Both the position numbers and the translations under genes were made by a program. Of a stretch of 64,000 nucleotides of DNA, positions 41,478 through 53,220 are shown piece by piece. Numbering within the stretch: position 1 is the first letter of the stretch; every line of letters starts with the position of its first letter. Source of the DNA: Bretschneidera sinensis (lineage: Eukaryota; Streptophyta; Magnoliopsida; Brassicales; Akaniaceae); NCBI GenBank assembly GCA_023935145.1, contig CM043700.1:66567120-66631119 (forward strand), given 5' to 3'. Under the pieces are notes generated by a model. That model made no database searches. It saw only the letters and a program-made list of their open reading frames with translations, and had not been told where the DNA came from.

Positions 41478-42324
41478 GAACACCAAGGCTGCAAGAAACG
41501 GTGCAACGGTTACAAAATTTTATAAAAAAGATTTTATTGTTTTGGTTTTATTATTTTACCAAATCTTGTTTGATTTTCTTCCTTCTTCAATATAAACTAC
41601 TATATTTCTTTAAACACATGGGGACTAAAAGAAAGGTTGAAAGAGAAAAATTTTGACGAGGTTTACGGGAGAATTTTATAGAGAGTCACGAGAAGCTCTA
41701 AGAAAAATAAAAGGTAATAATGTGAATTTTATTTTTGAAATTTAGCATACATGAAATTCCTGGAATTCAATGTGGGAATTTTTAAATGGTGTGAATTATA
41801 GAAGAATTGAAGAATAAATTAGAAATTTTAATATAAATATTTTGTCAGGTGTTGACAATCAAAAATCGGGGAAAATTGCTGAAAATAGCAGAAAAGGCAA
41901 AGAGGTGATCCATGAGTAGCTCTAAATGCTATGTGGTGAGTTGGAATTACTTTAAGTAATCAAGATAAATATGAAATATATAGTGATAATATTTAAATAA
42001 ATTATTAACTTATGATTTGATAATATATGAAAGTTGGTTGATTGGTATGATAGAAATAATTGATATGTAGAGAAATATTAGATGAGAAGTAATATTATTA
42101 GAATAATGAGTCGAATTAATAATGAAGGTGATAAATGAAATTCTTGACGAGCTATAGTTGATGATTTGATATGATATATGAGGAGAGGAATTTAATGAAA
42201 TTGACCAAATAATAATTTGAGAAGAAGTAGGATGGTTAATTTGAATGTCTGAATACATGCTTGTTTTTATATTATTGTTCATATGCATATTTCATATCAT
42301 TATTCATATTCATATACATGAAAT

Positions 42325-42475
42325 AAATGAAAATCGTGACAACCAGTATATGCTAGTGAGAAACGAAAACCGTGACAGCCGGTATATGCTTGAAATAAAT
42401 GAAAATCGTGACAGCTGGTATATGCTGGCGAGAAATGAAAACCGTGACAGCCGGTATATGTTGGTAATAAAAGAA
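42325..42475 (+). repeat. 36-bp minisatellite in CHR2 LTR
   Basis: Four units of GAAAACCGTGACAGCCGGTA + TATGCTGGTGAGAAAT. Because 36 is a multiple of three, it yields a 12-residue repeating ORF (ENRDSRYMLVRN type), which is not a gene. Confidence 0.88.
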
Positions 42476-43252
42476 CCTGGAAGGCAACTGGTCTAAGATA
42501 AAAACATGTCGACATATGGTAAAATGTTCCCAATTAATAATTCATGCATTGCATCTGTTTTAAATATTGATTTTATTACTGGGATGTTAAAGTGTTGTTC
42601 TTGATTGCAAAATTATTGATAAATGAATGAGTCTCACAGAGAGACAGATATGGGGGAAGAAATATGAAAGTATGACATGATAAGAACTATCTGAGTTATA
42701 GACTATATATTGTGAACCTAATAACAACGTAATTATGAGAAATAATTGATGGTCTCAAGGTGGATAAATATATGAGAAAAAGAGATTGATAAGGAATGAG
42801 GATTACAATATGAGTAGTGATAATAGAATGCTATTATTAAATTATATGGGATATAGATGAATGAATATTGGAAGACTATTTATACAAATTGAATACTTCT
42901 AGTAAATTTAATTCACTAATCTTGTGAAGCTCACCCCTTATTGTTAAATAATTTCAGGTAACAAGCAAGACAGATAGTTTGGTGAACTGAGATTTAGACT
43001 TAGTCATTATCTGTAAGCCACGTGGTCCACATCCTCAGACTAATGGAAAATATATATATATATATATTACATTGTATATAATGTTTGAGTCAAGATCTGA
43101 ATGATGTGTCTCCCCTGTTGAGCATTGAGGATTGATGTAATACTTGCAGTTGGTATTATTTTTATTGTTGCATATATGTGTCGTGCTGGGATTTTCAAAA
43201 TGTGACAACACTGTCTCAGGGGTGTCCAATCCGGGATGGGTCGTTATAATTT

Positions 43253-43264
43253 TGGTATCAGAGC
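43253..43264 (+). other. CHR2 primer binding site (tRNA-Met)
   Basis: TGGTATCAGAGC, four bases after the LTR end; exact match to the usual initiator-Met site. Confidence 0.9.
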
Positions 43265-43348
43265 ATTAGGTTTTATGATTCTGTAGACTGCATAAAAAGA
43301 AAGAAAGTTGAAGATAAAATAAATTATATTTTAATGCAAAGTCTAAGG

Positions 43349-44560
43349 ATGACACGTGGACGTGTTAGAGCTAGAATTAGAGCTATGGACTTGAGAGGGC
43401 ATGTTAGGCCCCAATTTTTAAACGGGCTGAGGTTAAGATGGAGGCGGAATTAGTGCAAGTTTCCTAGAAGGAAAATGATTAATAGTATAATTGATATTAG
43501 TATGAGTGTGATAGAATCTGGAGTTGAAAGAGATGAGCTAAGAGAAGCTCTTGCTCATGCTATTGAGAAAATGAATGTAACAAATGATAGAGTTGATAGT
43601 CTATAGCATAGACTTGATGAATAGGCTAGAGTAGTACTTAAGGTTGTTGTAAATCTAAAAATGGTAAATGTTAAAAAGGGGAAAAGTGAGTTTATGCATT
43701 AGATCCAGAGAGATTGTTTTAATAGATATATTAAGTCGAATGCTTTGTTGTTTAAAGGATCTATGAATCTTTTTAAGCCTGAGTTTTGGGTGAAACATGT
43801 AGAGATATTATTTGGTATTTTACTAGTGACTGATAGACAGAGGGTCGCGTTTGCCACATTCAAATTAGAAAGAAAACCTTTAGAATGGTGGGAGGATACT
43901 CTTCCTAGGGTAAGTGGATATGTTGATAGACCCTTAAATAGATTTAAGAAGGCTTTTTCTTTTATAAATATTGTTTATATACTTGCAGAGCCCAACCGAA
44001 GAAATATTTCGTTTATTTGAGGTAAAAATATGTTAACTGTGGCTTAGTATGATAACACATTTGTGGCCTATTCCAATGGTTGTATCGAAAATGGTAAACA
44101 TAAAGGAGAAAAAGTGTAAGAAGTTCCTAGATGGATTATATTTTAAGATTTGATAAAAACTATCTTACATGAGGCATATAAGTTATGTCAGGTTGGTGGA
44201 TATAACACTTCAGATTAAGAAAGATGTGATGGAGTTTAAGGGAAAGAGAAAGAGTGGTTAAAGAGGCTTAGACATGAAGGCTCTAGAGGTAGTGGTAGTA
44301 TGAGTATACAGGGTGAGAGACCACCCCAGATGGGGTGTTCCTTATTACAAGGAACTGTAGTACAGAGTCAAAGGCAAGCAGGATCTATTGCTTCTATAGC
44401 TCAGAGTAATATTGGTGGGACCCTTAGGTATGGGAGATAGTTTGTGAAATCTTGAAGTTATGGTAGAGGTGGGAGTGTACTACCTAGAGGATGTGGTAAT
44501 GTGATACAAAGACTAGAACATGTTATAGATATAATCAGATGATATATTTTTCCAGAATTA
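43349..44560 (+). pseudogene. CHR2 gag
   Basis: MTRGRVRARIRAMDLRG start at 43349, then SMSVIESGVERDELREALAHAIEKM, then from 43745 a capsid-like part: LFKPEFWVKHVEILFGILLVTDRQRVAFATFKLERKPLEWWEDTLP...FKKAF (W-W motif of gypsy gag). It ends with a degenerate Ser/Gly/Gln-rich tail and a damaged knuckle (CYRYNQMIYFSRI near 44525). Many stops. Confidence 0.8.
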
Positions 44561-45223
44561 TCCTAAATTGAGGTGTGTTTGATGTAGAAAAGGTGGACAT
44601 ATCAATGTTGGTTGATCTTGGTGCAACTCATTCTTTACATCCAACGTATTTATGAAGCCTATTGATGCATGCATTAGTCCTTTGATACATAATATTATTG
44701 TTAAAGTTCCCACTAGAGATAGAGTGATAATCATAAATGTTTACAAGGGTTGTGTGATTCATATCAGTGATAGAGAATTTAAAGTTGATTTATTACCTTT
44801 GAATATGATAGAATTTCACTTTATTTTGGGAATGAATTAGTTGTCGACGTATTACGCTTGGGTTGATTGTCCAAAAAGAATGTAGTGTTCAGGATAAGGA
44901 TAAGAGGAATTTAATTTCAAGGAGAATGTAAGATACTCTCGAACTATCTTATTTTGCTATGACTACTAGTAAATGGTCAAGGAAAGGATGTGAGGGCGAT
45001 TTGACATATGTTATGGATTTTAGATATGATAGTAGAGATTTGAAAGAAATCTTAGTAGCGAAAGATTTTTCATATGTATTTCTTGATGAGTTATCTAGTT
45101 CATCTCTCAGTAGGGAAATTAAATTCTATATTGATGTGATACCAGGTTCATCACATATATCTATAGCACCCTACAGAATGACACTCGCTGAGTTGAGAGA
45201 ATTGAAAGTTCATCTTCAAGATG
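44561..45223 (+). pseudogene. CHR2 protease and start of RT
   Basis: Around 44600-44640 MLVDLGATHSL is the protease site (D-L-G for D-T/S-G). After a frameshift 44652-44840 gives PLIHNIIVKVPTRD...YKGCVIHISDREFKVDLLPLNMIEFHFILGMN. From 44959: WSRKGCEGDLTYVMDF...[48 protein letters not shown], the entry to RT, then the junction with LTR sequence. Confidence 0.83.
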
Positions 45224-45693
45224 ATGTGTTAATAATGAAGGTGATAAATGAAATTCTTGACGAGCTATGGTTGATGATTTGATATGATATATGAGAGAAA
45301 TTTAGTGAAATTGACCAAATATTAATTTGAGAAGAAGCAGGATAGTTAATTTGAATGTCTGAATACATGCTTGTTTTTATATTATTGTTCATATGCATAT
45401 TTCATATCATTATTCATATGCGTTTACATGAAATAAATGAAAACCGTGACAGCTGGTATATGTTGGAAATAAATGAAAACTTTGACAGCCGGTATATGCT
45501 GGTGAGAAATGAAAACCGTGACAGTCAGTATATGCTGGTGAGAAATGAGAACCATGACAACCGGTATATGCTGATGATAAAAGAACCAGAAAGGCAGTCG
45601 GTCTAAGATAAAAACATGTCGATATGTGGCAAAACGTTCCCAATTAATAATTTATGCATTGCATCTGTTTTAAATATTGATTTTATTACTGAG
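45224..45693 (+). repeat. Internal LTR fragment fused to CHR2 RT
   Basis: Matches 42117-42585 (ATGAAATTCTTGACGAGCTA; ATGTCTGAATACATGCTTG) and includes another four-unit 36-bp minisatellite (45432-45590). The join shares TTAATAATGAAG with the LTR, a possible microhomology. Confidence 0.88.
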
Positions 45694-46051
45694 ATTTTTA
45701 CTGCATAATGTATTAGTTTTATATATACCTTCAATAAAACATGTTTCACACAAACCAAAACAAATAATAGTTAAGACAACATGTTTTAAAGAAATATTAA
45801 AATTTGTACAGATGTTGCACGAAAGTAATGAAATGATAAACCTCATACCATAGTAAATGCTAAGAAAGTATCTGCTTCTCGACCAAGAGTAAATAAGCTC
45901 CAATGGAAAATGTAACATGATAATTGAGAGTAACACTTAATTTACAATACAAAACTAGGAAATAAAATACAAATAATACGATAAAAACTTTGATAATAAT
46001 ATTGTTTTACCAATAAATAAAAACTTTGATAATGATACCTATTTTTATTAA

Positions 46052-46090
<39 letters not shown>

Positions 46091-48095
46091 ATTAGAAAAT
46101 ACAATAATACCTTCTATCTAAATTGAACTTTGTGTTCCCTCTTTGAAGTAAAATCAATAGTTTTTTACTTCTTGATTTAACATATATATTAAAAAGCAAA
46201 AGAAATTAATTTGTAATCATTTATAAAAGTCACGTAACAATACTAGCTTAACAAAATATTGTCAAATGTAGAACTTGCATAGAAAACCCACAAGCTATTA
46301 ACTCTATTAAAAACAAAAACTAGAAGACAAAAACTATCACAATGCTAATTTTACCAAGAATTCCATTTATAATTTGGTGTAAAAACATTATTTGAATCTT
46401 TCAGAAGGCCTAACCCTTTGCAAGCACTTGTGGAGAATGAATAATTTACTGGGCCATTTTTAGAAAACTTTAACAGTGATGATGCTATTAGCTGAGCTAT
46501 CGCCATTACTGCATTCAAGTCCCAAACATTCTTAACCAACACAAAAATTTCAAGATATAATTCAATTAAAATAACTGTCTTTTTTCCCCCACAAGAAACA
46601 AAGAAAAATCTAAAAACCTGAGAAGAAAAAAATACATTGCTTGATTTACCAGTAGGTCAAAGATAAATAAAATTATCAAGATATAATATTCAAATTTAAA
46701 ACATATCAAAGAGAAATTATCAAAGTATTTAAACTCATTTGAGTAAAATAATTTTACCAAAGGTTTTTTTTTTAACCAAGAAATCGGATTTTCTCCCTCT
46801 TTCAAAAAGTTTAAAGTAATTATTTTTAACTTTTAAGAGAGGATAAAAAATGAATAAAACTTAACAAGCCTTATTGGTAGTTGATTGATTAAATAATTAA
46901 TAAAGAGAGCTCATCAACTGCTCAAAAAGATGTTCAAATTGGAAAGATTTATAAGCACTTAGAAAAAGGTTACTCCCCCTAAATATATGCACCAAAATAT
47001 AATTATCAATTATCAATAAAAGATCATTTTCAGGGTTGGTTAGATTCAATAAACAGATAATTATCAATTCAATGCAAAGATAATAATTATTTTCAAACTC
47101 AAGCATATATAATATAAATTTTCATATTTAGCTCATGCTTGATTAATAAATAGCTCAAAGATAATTCTCAAATCTAAATTTAAGCTCATCACTTGATTTA
47201 TCCAATGCCAAATCAAAGAGAATTTATGAAAATTATATTTAAAAAATAAAAGAGTATGAGATAGAGATTTTTACCATACTTTCTTCTTTAATATATGTTC
47301 TAAGCATACACGTCTTCTCATTCTTCTCCTTTCTATCTTTCATCAAAAATCAATTAAGATTTGAGTTATGATAAGAGTAAACCTACATAAAGCTTTTTGG
47401 ATGGACTCAACAAACTCCATTAGCAGATGAACAAAAATGTAAGAAATGCTAAGTACTTTTCAACTACTTCAAGAGTATGTTAGATTTCAAAAGAAAATTT
47501 GACAGAGTTTCCTCTGTTTTTAAGATATTTTCCTCCCATGAACACAAGATAATTCAGAGTATCCAATTCAAGCAATAGCAATGATTCAACTTAAATAGTT
47601 CATAACTCAACTCATATGATTTCTTCATTTTTTTTCAATAATAGGAGTGAATGGAGTTTCTTATTAAATTATGCATTTAACATAAGGGATATAAGAACAT
47701 GTTTTGCATAAGCATGCACTTGAAAATAGTTTATGTTAAATATAAGCAAGCATAAAAGAGATTAAGGTTCATATAAAAGTAGCTACAAATGATTTTTTTT
47801 TTTATAAAAAGACAAAAACATTTAAGAAACTTAGATAGATAGATATAAGCTCATGCTAGATGCTAATGTTGCTCAAGTTGATTAACCAATAAATTTTTTA
47901 AGCTTGATGATTCATGGTCAACAATTGATTCAAAATTAATTTTGAGTGGTTTGAAATCTTCTTGAATAGACCAAACAATAGTCTTTAATGCACTTAACCT
48001 ATTATTTTGAAAATTAAAATTTTTATCAAGTTTAACATAAAAAAATAACTCCATTAGAACATATGTCCAAAATTTTTTAAAATATTTTTGCATGT
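45694..48095. other. Unassigned AT-rich region with exon-like pieces (minus strand)
   Basis: No retroelement motif is recognised. A GA microsatellite follows a TA run at 46052-46092. On the minus strand, 46348-46530 reads MAIAQLIASSLLKFSKNGPV...LGLLKDSNNVFTPNYKWNS, flanked by a splice-acceptor-like TTGAATGCAG and a donor-like TTG/GTAAAA. A second candidate near 45850-45940 ends at GTATGAG. At 47863-48093 a minus ORF (TIVWSIQEDFKPLKINFESIVDH) has no known relative. These may be host-gene fragments or chance; I do not recognise a family. Confidence 0.3.
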
Positions 48096-48250
48096 CCAGT
48101 CGACTGGGTTTATGATATAGTTGACTAGCTCACTTAAAATTTGAATTTTAGGAAACAATAACTTCATCTAGTCAACTAGATCCTTGGACCAGTTGACGCA
48201 GTCAAGGGCAGAAACATTCTGAACCTTTTTCTAGTCAACTGGGTCAACCT
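48096..48250. repeat. AGTCGACT palindrome cluster (COP2)
   Basis: About five units such as CCAGTCGACTGGG, TAGTTGACTAG and TAGTCAACTGGG. Confidence 0.8.
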
Positions 48251-49124
48251 AAAATAGCATTTTTTTTTTAGTTTTCAAACATTTTGACCATGTTAAAAAT
48301 CAATTTAAATTGTTTTTGTCAAAATATTTTGTAATCAAAATGAGTTTATGATAATTTAGATCAAATATAGAAATGCAGGAAATCAATTATGCAAGTGTAA
48401 GATTTTCAAGATTAGCTAGACATAGCATATATCATCAAAACATTTCCTTTCTAGCTATCAATCAAACACATTTATTTCATGCATTTCATGTCATATGATT
48501 CATTTAAGAAATAATAGAGGAATCAAGCATTTATATAATCAAAATGTCTTTACCTTATAGGATTCTTTTACTAAAACAATGCTCTTTTGAGTAGATGGCA
48601 AAATCTCACTCAAGCAATTTATCTTGGTACATTTTTTCTCATTTAAATTACTTCACTTTGATGATAGCTATTTAACACACATTTCTAAATTTAAATCAAG
48701 ATTGTTAGCTCTTCACAAAAATAACATCAAATACATGACTTTTAAAAGTACATAAGTTTTTTAAAATCTTTAATTTTATCTTTTTTAAATATCAACCATT
48801 ATTGATATTGTTTTATGTATTTTTGAAATATTAACCATAATTTTTATTTGAAAGAATATATTCAAAAGGTATTTTCTTAATCTCAATTTTTTAAAATCAT
48901 GTAATTTAAATGCAACACAATATATAGCAAAATGCAATGTAAAAAATAAAATAAATTCCAACAAAGCAAGCTTATCTTTTATCAACCAAAATCAGGTCCA
49001 TTAAGTTTTACATTAGATGGAATTATATCTTTAACAACACTTAGCATTTTCCTTCTAATTTTGTTATTTTTCTTCAAATGACAATTACAATATACAAAGA
49101 AATTAGAAGTGATAAATGAATTTC

Positions 49125-50100
49125 TTAATAGAGATTTTTTATAGCAAAGTGATTTTTCATAATTCTTTGTTTATTTAAATGATTGTTCACTTTGTTATGA
49201 CTTCTATTTTGATTTTTAATCTTTTCTTTATTTTGTACAAATTTTATTTCTTTGTCCTTTAAAGATTTAAACTCAATTTTTTCTTCAAATTTAACATTTG
49301 ATATTTTATTAAAATCAATAGATAGTTTAGATATTACCTTGTCTTTTTCGATTAAGCAAGAATTTTCCATTTTGAGATTGAAGTCTTCTTTTGCACTTCC
49401 ATCATCACTCCAAGTTACAACTTTCTTCTTGAAATTTCTTCTCATATTGCGTTGTATGGAGTGATTCTTCTTAGAGTTAAAATTTTCAAGTTTCTTAGTC
49501 ATTGAAGCACATTGATGGATTTCTTTTTCTTTCGATCTAGTTTCTCCATCTTCCTCTTCATCATCCCCATCATTATTAACATCTTCAATTTCCATAAGAG
49601 GTAAGGATGTTGTGGAATCATCAATTTTGTAATCTAAGTAGCTTTCATGCTTCTTGACGGATTCCATAAGCTCTTCTAAGCTTTCACTTCTAAAATGCTT
49701 TGTCAAAATAATTTTCCATTGATTTGACAAAGACCTAAGAAATATTATCACAAGTTCAAGGTTAGAATAAATTTTACCCATGAAAGATAAAGTTTTAACA
49801 AGTATGGTAAAACGAGTTTGCAAATAAAAAATTGATTCATTTTCATTCATTTTAAAATGCTCTAAGTCATGAACAAAGTTTTTTAACTTGAAATTCTTTT
49901 CTTGCTCATTTCTTCCATGTATGACCTCCAATAAATCCCAAATTTCTTTCACATTCTTACATGAGGAAATTTGATCAACTTTGTTTTGATCAAGAGAACT
50001 AAAAAGTATGTTCATAACTTTAGCATTTAGTTGAATGAATTTACAATCATTTGCATCAAGTTCATTTTCATTTTCAAGAATGAAATACCAAGCATAATGT
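49125..50100 (-). pseudogene. COP2 gag (N-terminus missing)
   Basis: An open minus-strand frame of about 325 residues. LDANDCKFIQLNAKVMNILFSSLDQNKVDQISSCKNVKEIWDLLEVIHG is the SIRE/copia gag core and matches COP1 gag 13200-13350. QTRFTILVKTLSFMGK and RSLSNQWKIILTKHF follow, then an acidic stretch (DVNNDGDDEEEDGETRSKEKE) and VVTWSDDGSAKEDF. The first ~80 residues and the primer site are missing; the LTR end is fused directly to mid-gag, so the ATG lies in LTR sequence. No zinc knuckle is left. Confidence 0.8.
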
Positions 50101-50102
50101 AA

Positions 50103-50420
50103 ACCGAGGTACAAACCCAAGAGGGGGGTGAATTAGGTTTTAAAAACTTTTTGCTAATTAACACACAAGGTTTTAACAATTTAATCAAGCAAGGCACACA
50201 ACAAATAAGATGTTTGAAATTAAAGGTGTAAAGGAAGATAATATGCAAACTTCATTTATAGTGGTTCGACAATATCATAATCTTTCCAACCCTACGTCCA
50301 CTCTCTTCAAGGAACCTCCATGTAATAATCCACTAAATGTAGTCGAGCAACTTCACGGGTGTTGCACAAACCTTACAAGCACTGTCTTCCACAAGAAAGT
50401 TACAAAGAAATGTTTAATCC
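50103..50420 (-). repeat. COP2 LTR fragment
   Basis: In minus orientation it corresponds to the last ~320 bp of the COP1 LTR (CTTTGTAACTTTCTTGTGG...GGGTTTGTACCTC). It is interrupted on the right by the J LTR at 50421. Confidence 0.78.
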
Positions 50421-51543
50421 TGATTAGGGCATGAAAATACATTTCAGATAGAGTTAATTATATGTATTTGTTGAGATTAATTTTGATTATTCATTAAATT
50501 TCTTGAAAAGTGTAGTCCTTTGGAGAATTCTGTGTTTTAGTGTGTTTTTTAGATTTAGAAAAAAAAAAGCCTTAAACAAAAAAATATATAAAATATGTTT
50601 GAAAGAATCCACAACATTCGGACTAATTCAGAGCAGGAAAACCGGGTTTCCCAAGAGGAGTGTAACAAAACACATCATTTCTATATTGTTAAAGATAAAT
50701 TGAGCATTTTGCTAAGTCATGTTGTCACTAGCAAAGGGTGAAAAGGAGTTTCACTAAATTGCTAGAATTGCCTGTACAGATTAGTTATTTTTGCGGATTA
50801 AACTGTATTGATTCAGGAAGAACTAGGAGATGATCCATATATTCTTGGAAAGATCCGAATGTTTGTTTTCTGGAGAATTTCATAGCTCATAAATATGATT
50901 TTTCTAGAGGAAGTTATGACAGTTTTAGTAGACAAAGGTCAGGTTGTGCGTTATTTCAGCGTGGCAGAAATGAATGAGCTATTAAATTCTGATTTTTTTT
51001 TTTTTGGGATTTACATGACCTAGATAGCAACACAACCGGATCAGTTCTGGATAGTAGAGACCAAGCCTGGATAGCAGCAAACGCACAGCCTGGACAGTAG
51101 CAGAAGCACACGGCCTGAACAGAAACCCTAGGGCGACTTTTCTGTCTACAAAGCCGTCTCCATACAACTATATATAGGATTTTAGACTCATATAATATGG
51201 GGCTGAAGAGATACACACTGAATTTCTAGAGAACTGTTGTGATTCTATATTATCGGCTAGGCTAAGTTTCAACCAAGGCGAAGAGATGAACTCCTAGACA
51301 TAGCGGGCTTAGCTTGTATTTAATTCAGTATTTGTGTTTTTAACATTGAATAATTATTTTTGAGCTGTTCTCTTTATTTAATATTGAAGTTGATGTTTTT
51401 GTGTGACAAAAATTATATTTTCTTCTTCCATAGATTTTATTTAACTCCGGTGATTGTTGTTCTTTTTCTCCATATAAGTTCAGTCAGGCTTCTCTTATGT
51501 ATGGAATTTAGGATGCAATTGATTTCAATATATTAATTATATA
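50421..51543 (+). repeat. J LTR, left copy (truncated)
   Basis: Matches 56206-57350. Contains one 187-bp-type unit (near 50775-50965) shared with ATH2 U3, and TATATATAGG at 51169-51178. It breaks off at TTAATTATATAT, next to the LINE 3' end. Confidence 0.88.
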
Positions 51544-51744
51544 TATTTTTTCATGAGAGACCCCCCCTCCCAATTCATTAAATGCCCTCACTTACGATGG
51601 AGGAATACTGTGATAACAAACTGAAAGCCAATGCCAACTCCCAAAAACCAGTCTAAACATGCCTATAACCAAAGCCAAAAGATAAAAAAAGAAACAATAC
51701 AATCCAATCCAAACAGAAACTCCTATTAACATTGTAAGTAAGGT

Positions 51745-52403
51745 AAGCCCAGCTTGTCTAACCTGATGATACCCCTCAAATGCCTAAGCATAGAATCTTT
51801 CCCCTTGAATCGACATGTAAATCCTTGCTCGCCTCGATGCGCCAAAAAATCTACAGCTTGGTTTACTTCTCGAAACTGATGCCGAATCGAGAAAGTAATG
51901 CCTTGTAATGCCTAAAAAACTTCCTCCCAAAAATCTCAAAGATACCAGACAGAACAACTCCCAGCATTATCCCAGTCCACCACTAATTGTGAGTCACACT
52001 CAATTTCCAGAAAACAAAAACCCATAGATTTACATAGAGCCACCCCCTCTTTGAGGGCTCTAAGTTCAGCCCCATTATTTGTTTCGTTTCCAAAATAAGC
52101 AAAGAAACCCCCCAAAACAAAGCCACCACTATCCTATATCACCCTTCCTCCACCACAAGTCCCCGGATTCCCTTGATAACTTCCATCGACATTGAGCTTC
52201 ACATGACCAGACAACGGCTTACACCATGAGACACACCTCACTTGACGACCCTGGATGGGCTGCATGGGAAGGCCTAAATTCTGTAAAATCCTCTCATCTG
52301 AAAACGAAAGGGAGTACACTTTCTTATAGTCTCTCGACAGTATGCCCAGCCACGTTTTTAGCGAGACCCAGGAACTTTTAATGGACTCTACACAACCCTT
52401 CAT
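51745..52403 (-). pseudogene. LINE RNase H
   Basis: From about 52230 leftwards: HVKLNVDGSYQGNPGTCGGGRVI (first Asp), then after a stop GGFFAYFGNETNNGAELRALKEGVALCKSMG (Glu) and LEIECDSQLVVDW (Asp), and REVNQAVDFLAHRG near the end. It matches the RNase H domain found at the C-terminus of plant LINEs. Confidence 0.82.
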
Positions 52404-52574
52404 CCTAGCTTTGCAACATCTCTGCTAAAGCTTTCAAGTGATAAGACAAGGAAATACACCAATTAGAATACCTAGTTGAGAGTTCTTCTTAGCAAGCGCA
52501 AACCATTGAGTCACACATCCCCACCAAGTTCGCGACGGCAATACTGTAATTCCAAACTCCCTAGCTGTCCTCTG

Positions 52575-52940
52575 CTATAACTGTGTCACACTTTCTCCTG
52601 ACCATAAAACATGATTAAGAGACTCTACCTCTTTAGCGACGCAGCAGTCACATCTTGATGCCATGGAAATACCACAAGATTGCACTAGAGTATCCACTGG
52701 TAAGCACTGAAAACGTGCCTTCCACATACACAAGGAGATTTTCTTCAGCAAAATTTTATGCCAAAACCACTGTAATTCTGGTGGCACAGCCGACTTAACT
52801 CGAATCATCTCCCAAGCACTCGCCGATGAAAAATTCCCATCCGAGGCAGACTTCCACACCATGATATCTTCCCCTATTTTACCAGCAAAAATCGAAGCAA
52901 CAATATCCCCCATGAGAGTAGTACCAACCAGATTTTCCAA
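52575..52940 (-). pseudogene. LINE reverse-transcriptase zinc-binding domain
   Basis: An open frame of 121 residues with VWKSASDGNFSSASAWEMIR, WFWHKILLKKISLCMWKARFQCLPVDTLVQSCGI and RCDCCVAKEVESLNHVLW. This is the zf-RVT type domain (C-x-C-C...H) that follows RT in plant LINEs. The Cys and His ligands are intact. Confidence 0.87.
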
Positions 52941-53220
52941 AACCTCAAAGTCCTAAGACCTGTCAACCCAACACTCCTGAAGCTGAATTAACGGATTGGT
53001 CACATCTGGCACCCTCAAGCAAAGTGGTCCAATCTCCAACCACCGGTCAAACCAAAATGAAATTCGTCCACTTCTCACTTTCTAGAGGATATGCTCACAC
53101 ACATTAGGCAATACTGACATGATTGACTTCTAGAACCGAGAGCAAGAAGTATTGTTTTAGGCAAGCGATAAATGCCCACGTCGAGCATATTTTGCCTTGA
53201 AAACCCTGGTCTATAGATTG

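Larger units (their letters stand above)
41251..43248 (+). repeat. CHR2 LTR
   Basis: 1998 bp, TGTTATACTCGTG to GGGTCGTTATA, the reverse orientation of the CHR1 LTRs. It contains hairpin 1 (41457-41477), an imperfect hairpin 2 (41426-41449) and a 36-bp minisatellite (42325-42475). Confidence 0.9.
41251..45693 (+). mobile_element. CHR2: truncated chromovirus of the CHR1 family
   Basis: A complete-looking LTR (41251-43248), a good Met-type primer site, gag, protease and RT start in plus orientation. At about 45224 the sequence jumps from RT into the middle of the same LTR type (45224-45693, matching 42117-42585), then ends in unrelated DNA. RT, RNase H and integrase are gone. No right-hand target duplication can be assigned. 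Confidence 0.87.
48096..50420 (-). mobile_element. COP2: remnant of a SIRE-like copia element
   Basis: An LTR end in minus orientation (50103-50420; GAGGTACAAACCCAAGAGGG matches the reversed COP1 U5 end) is followed leftwards by gag (49125-50100), AT-rich DNA and an AGTCGACT palindrome cluster at 48096-48250. Primer site, gag start and the whole pol are absent. The left limit is uncertain. The LTR is cut at 50420 by the J LTR. Confidence 0.68.

Noticed and set aside
42245..42496. Repetitive ORF with a 12-residue period
   Set aside because: Produced by a 36-bp minisatellite inside an LTR; the partner copy at 45355-45606 arises the same way.
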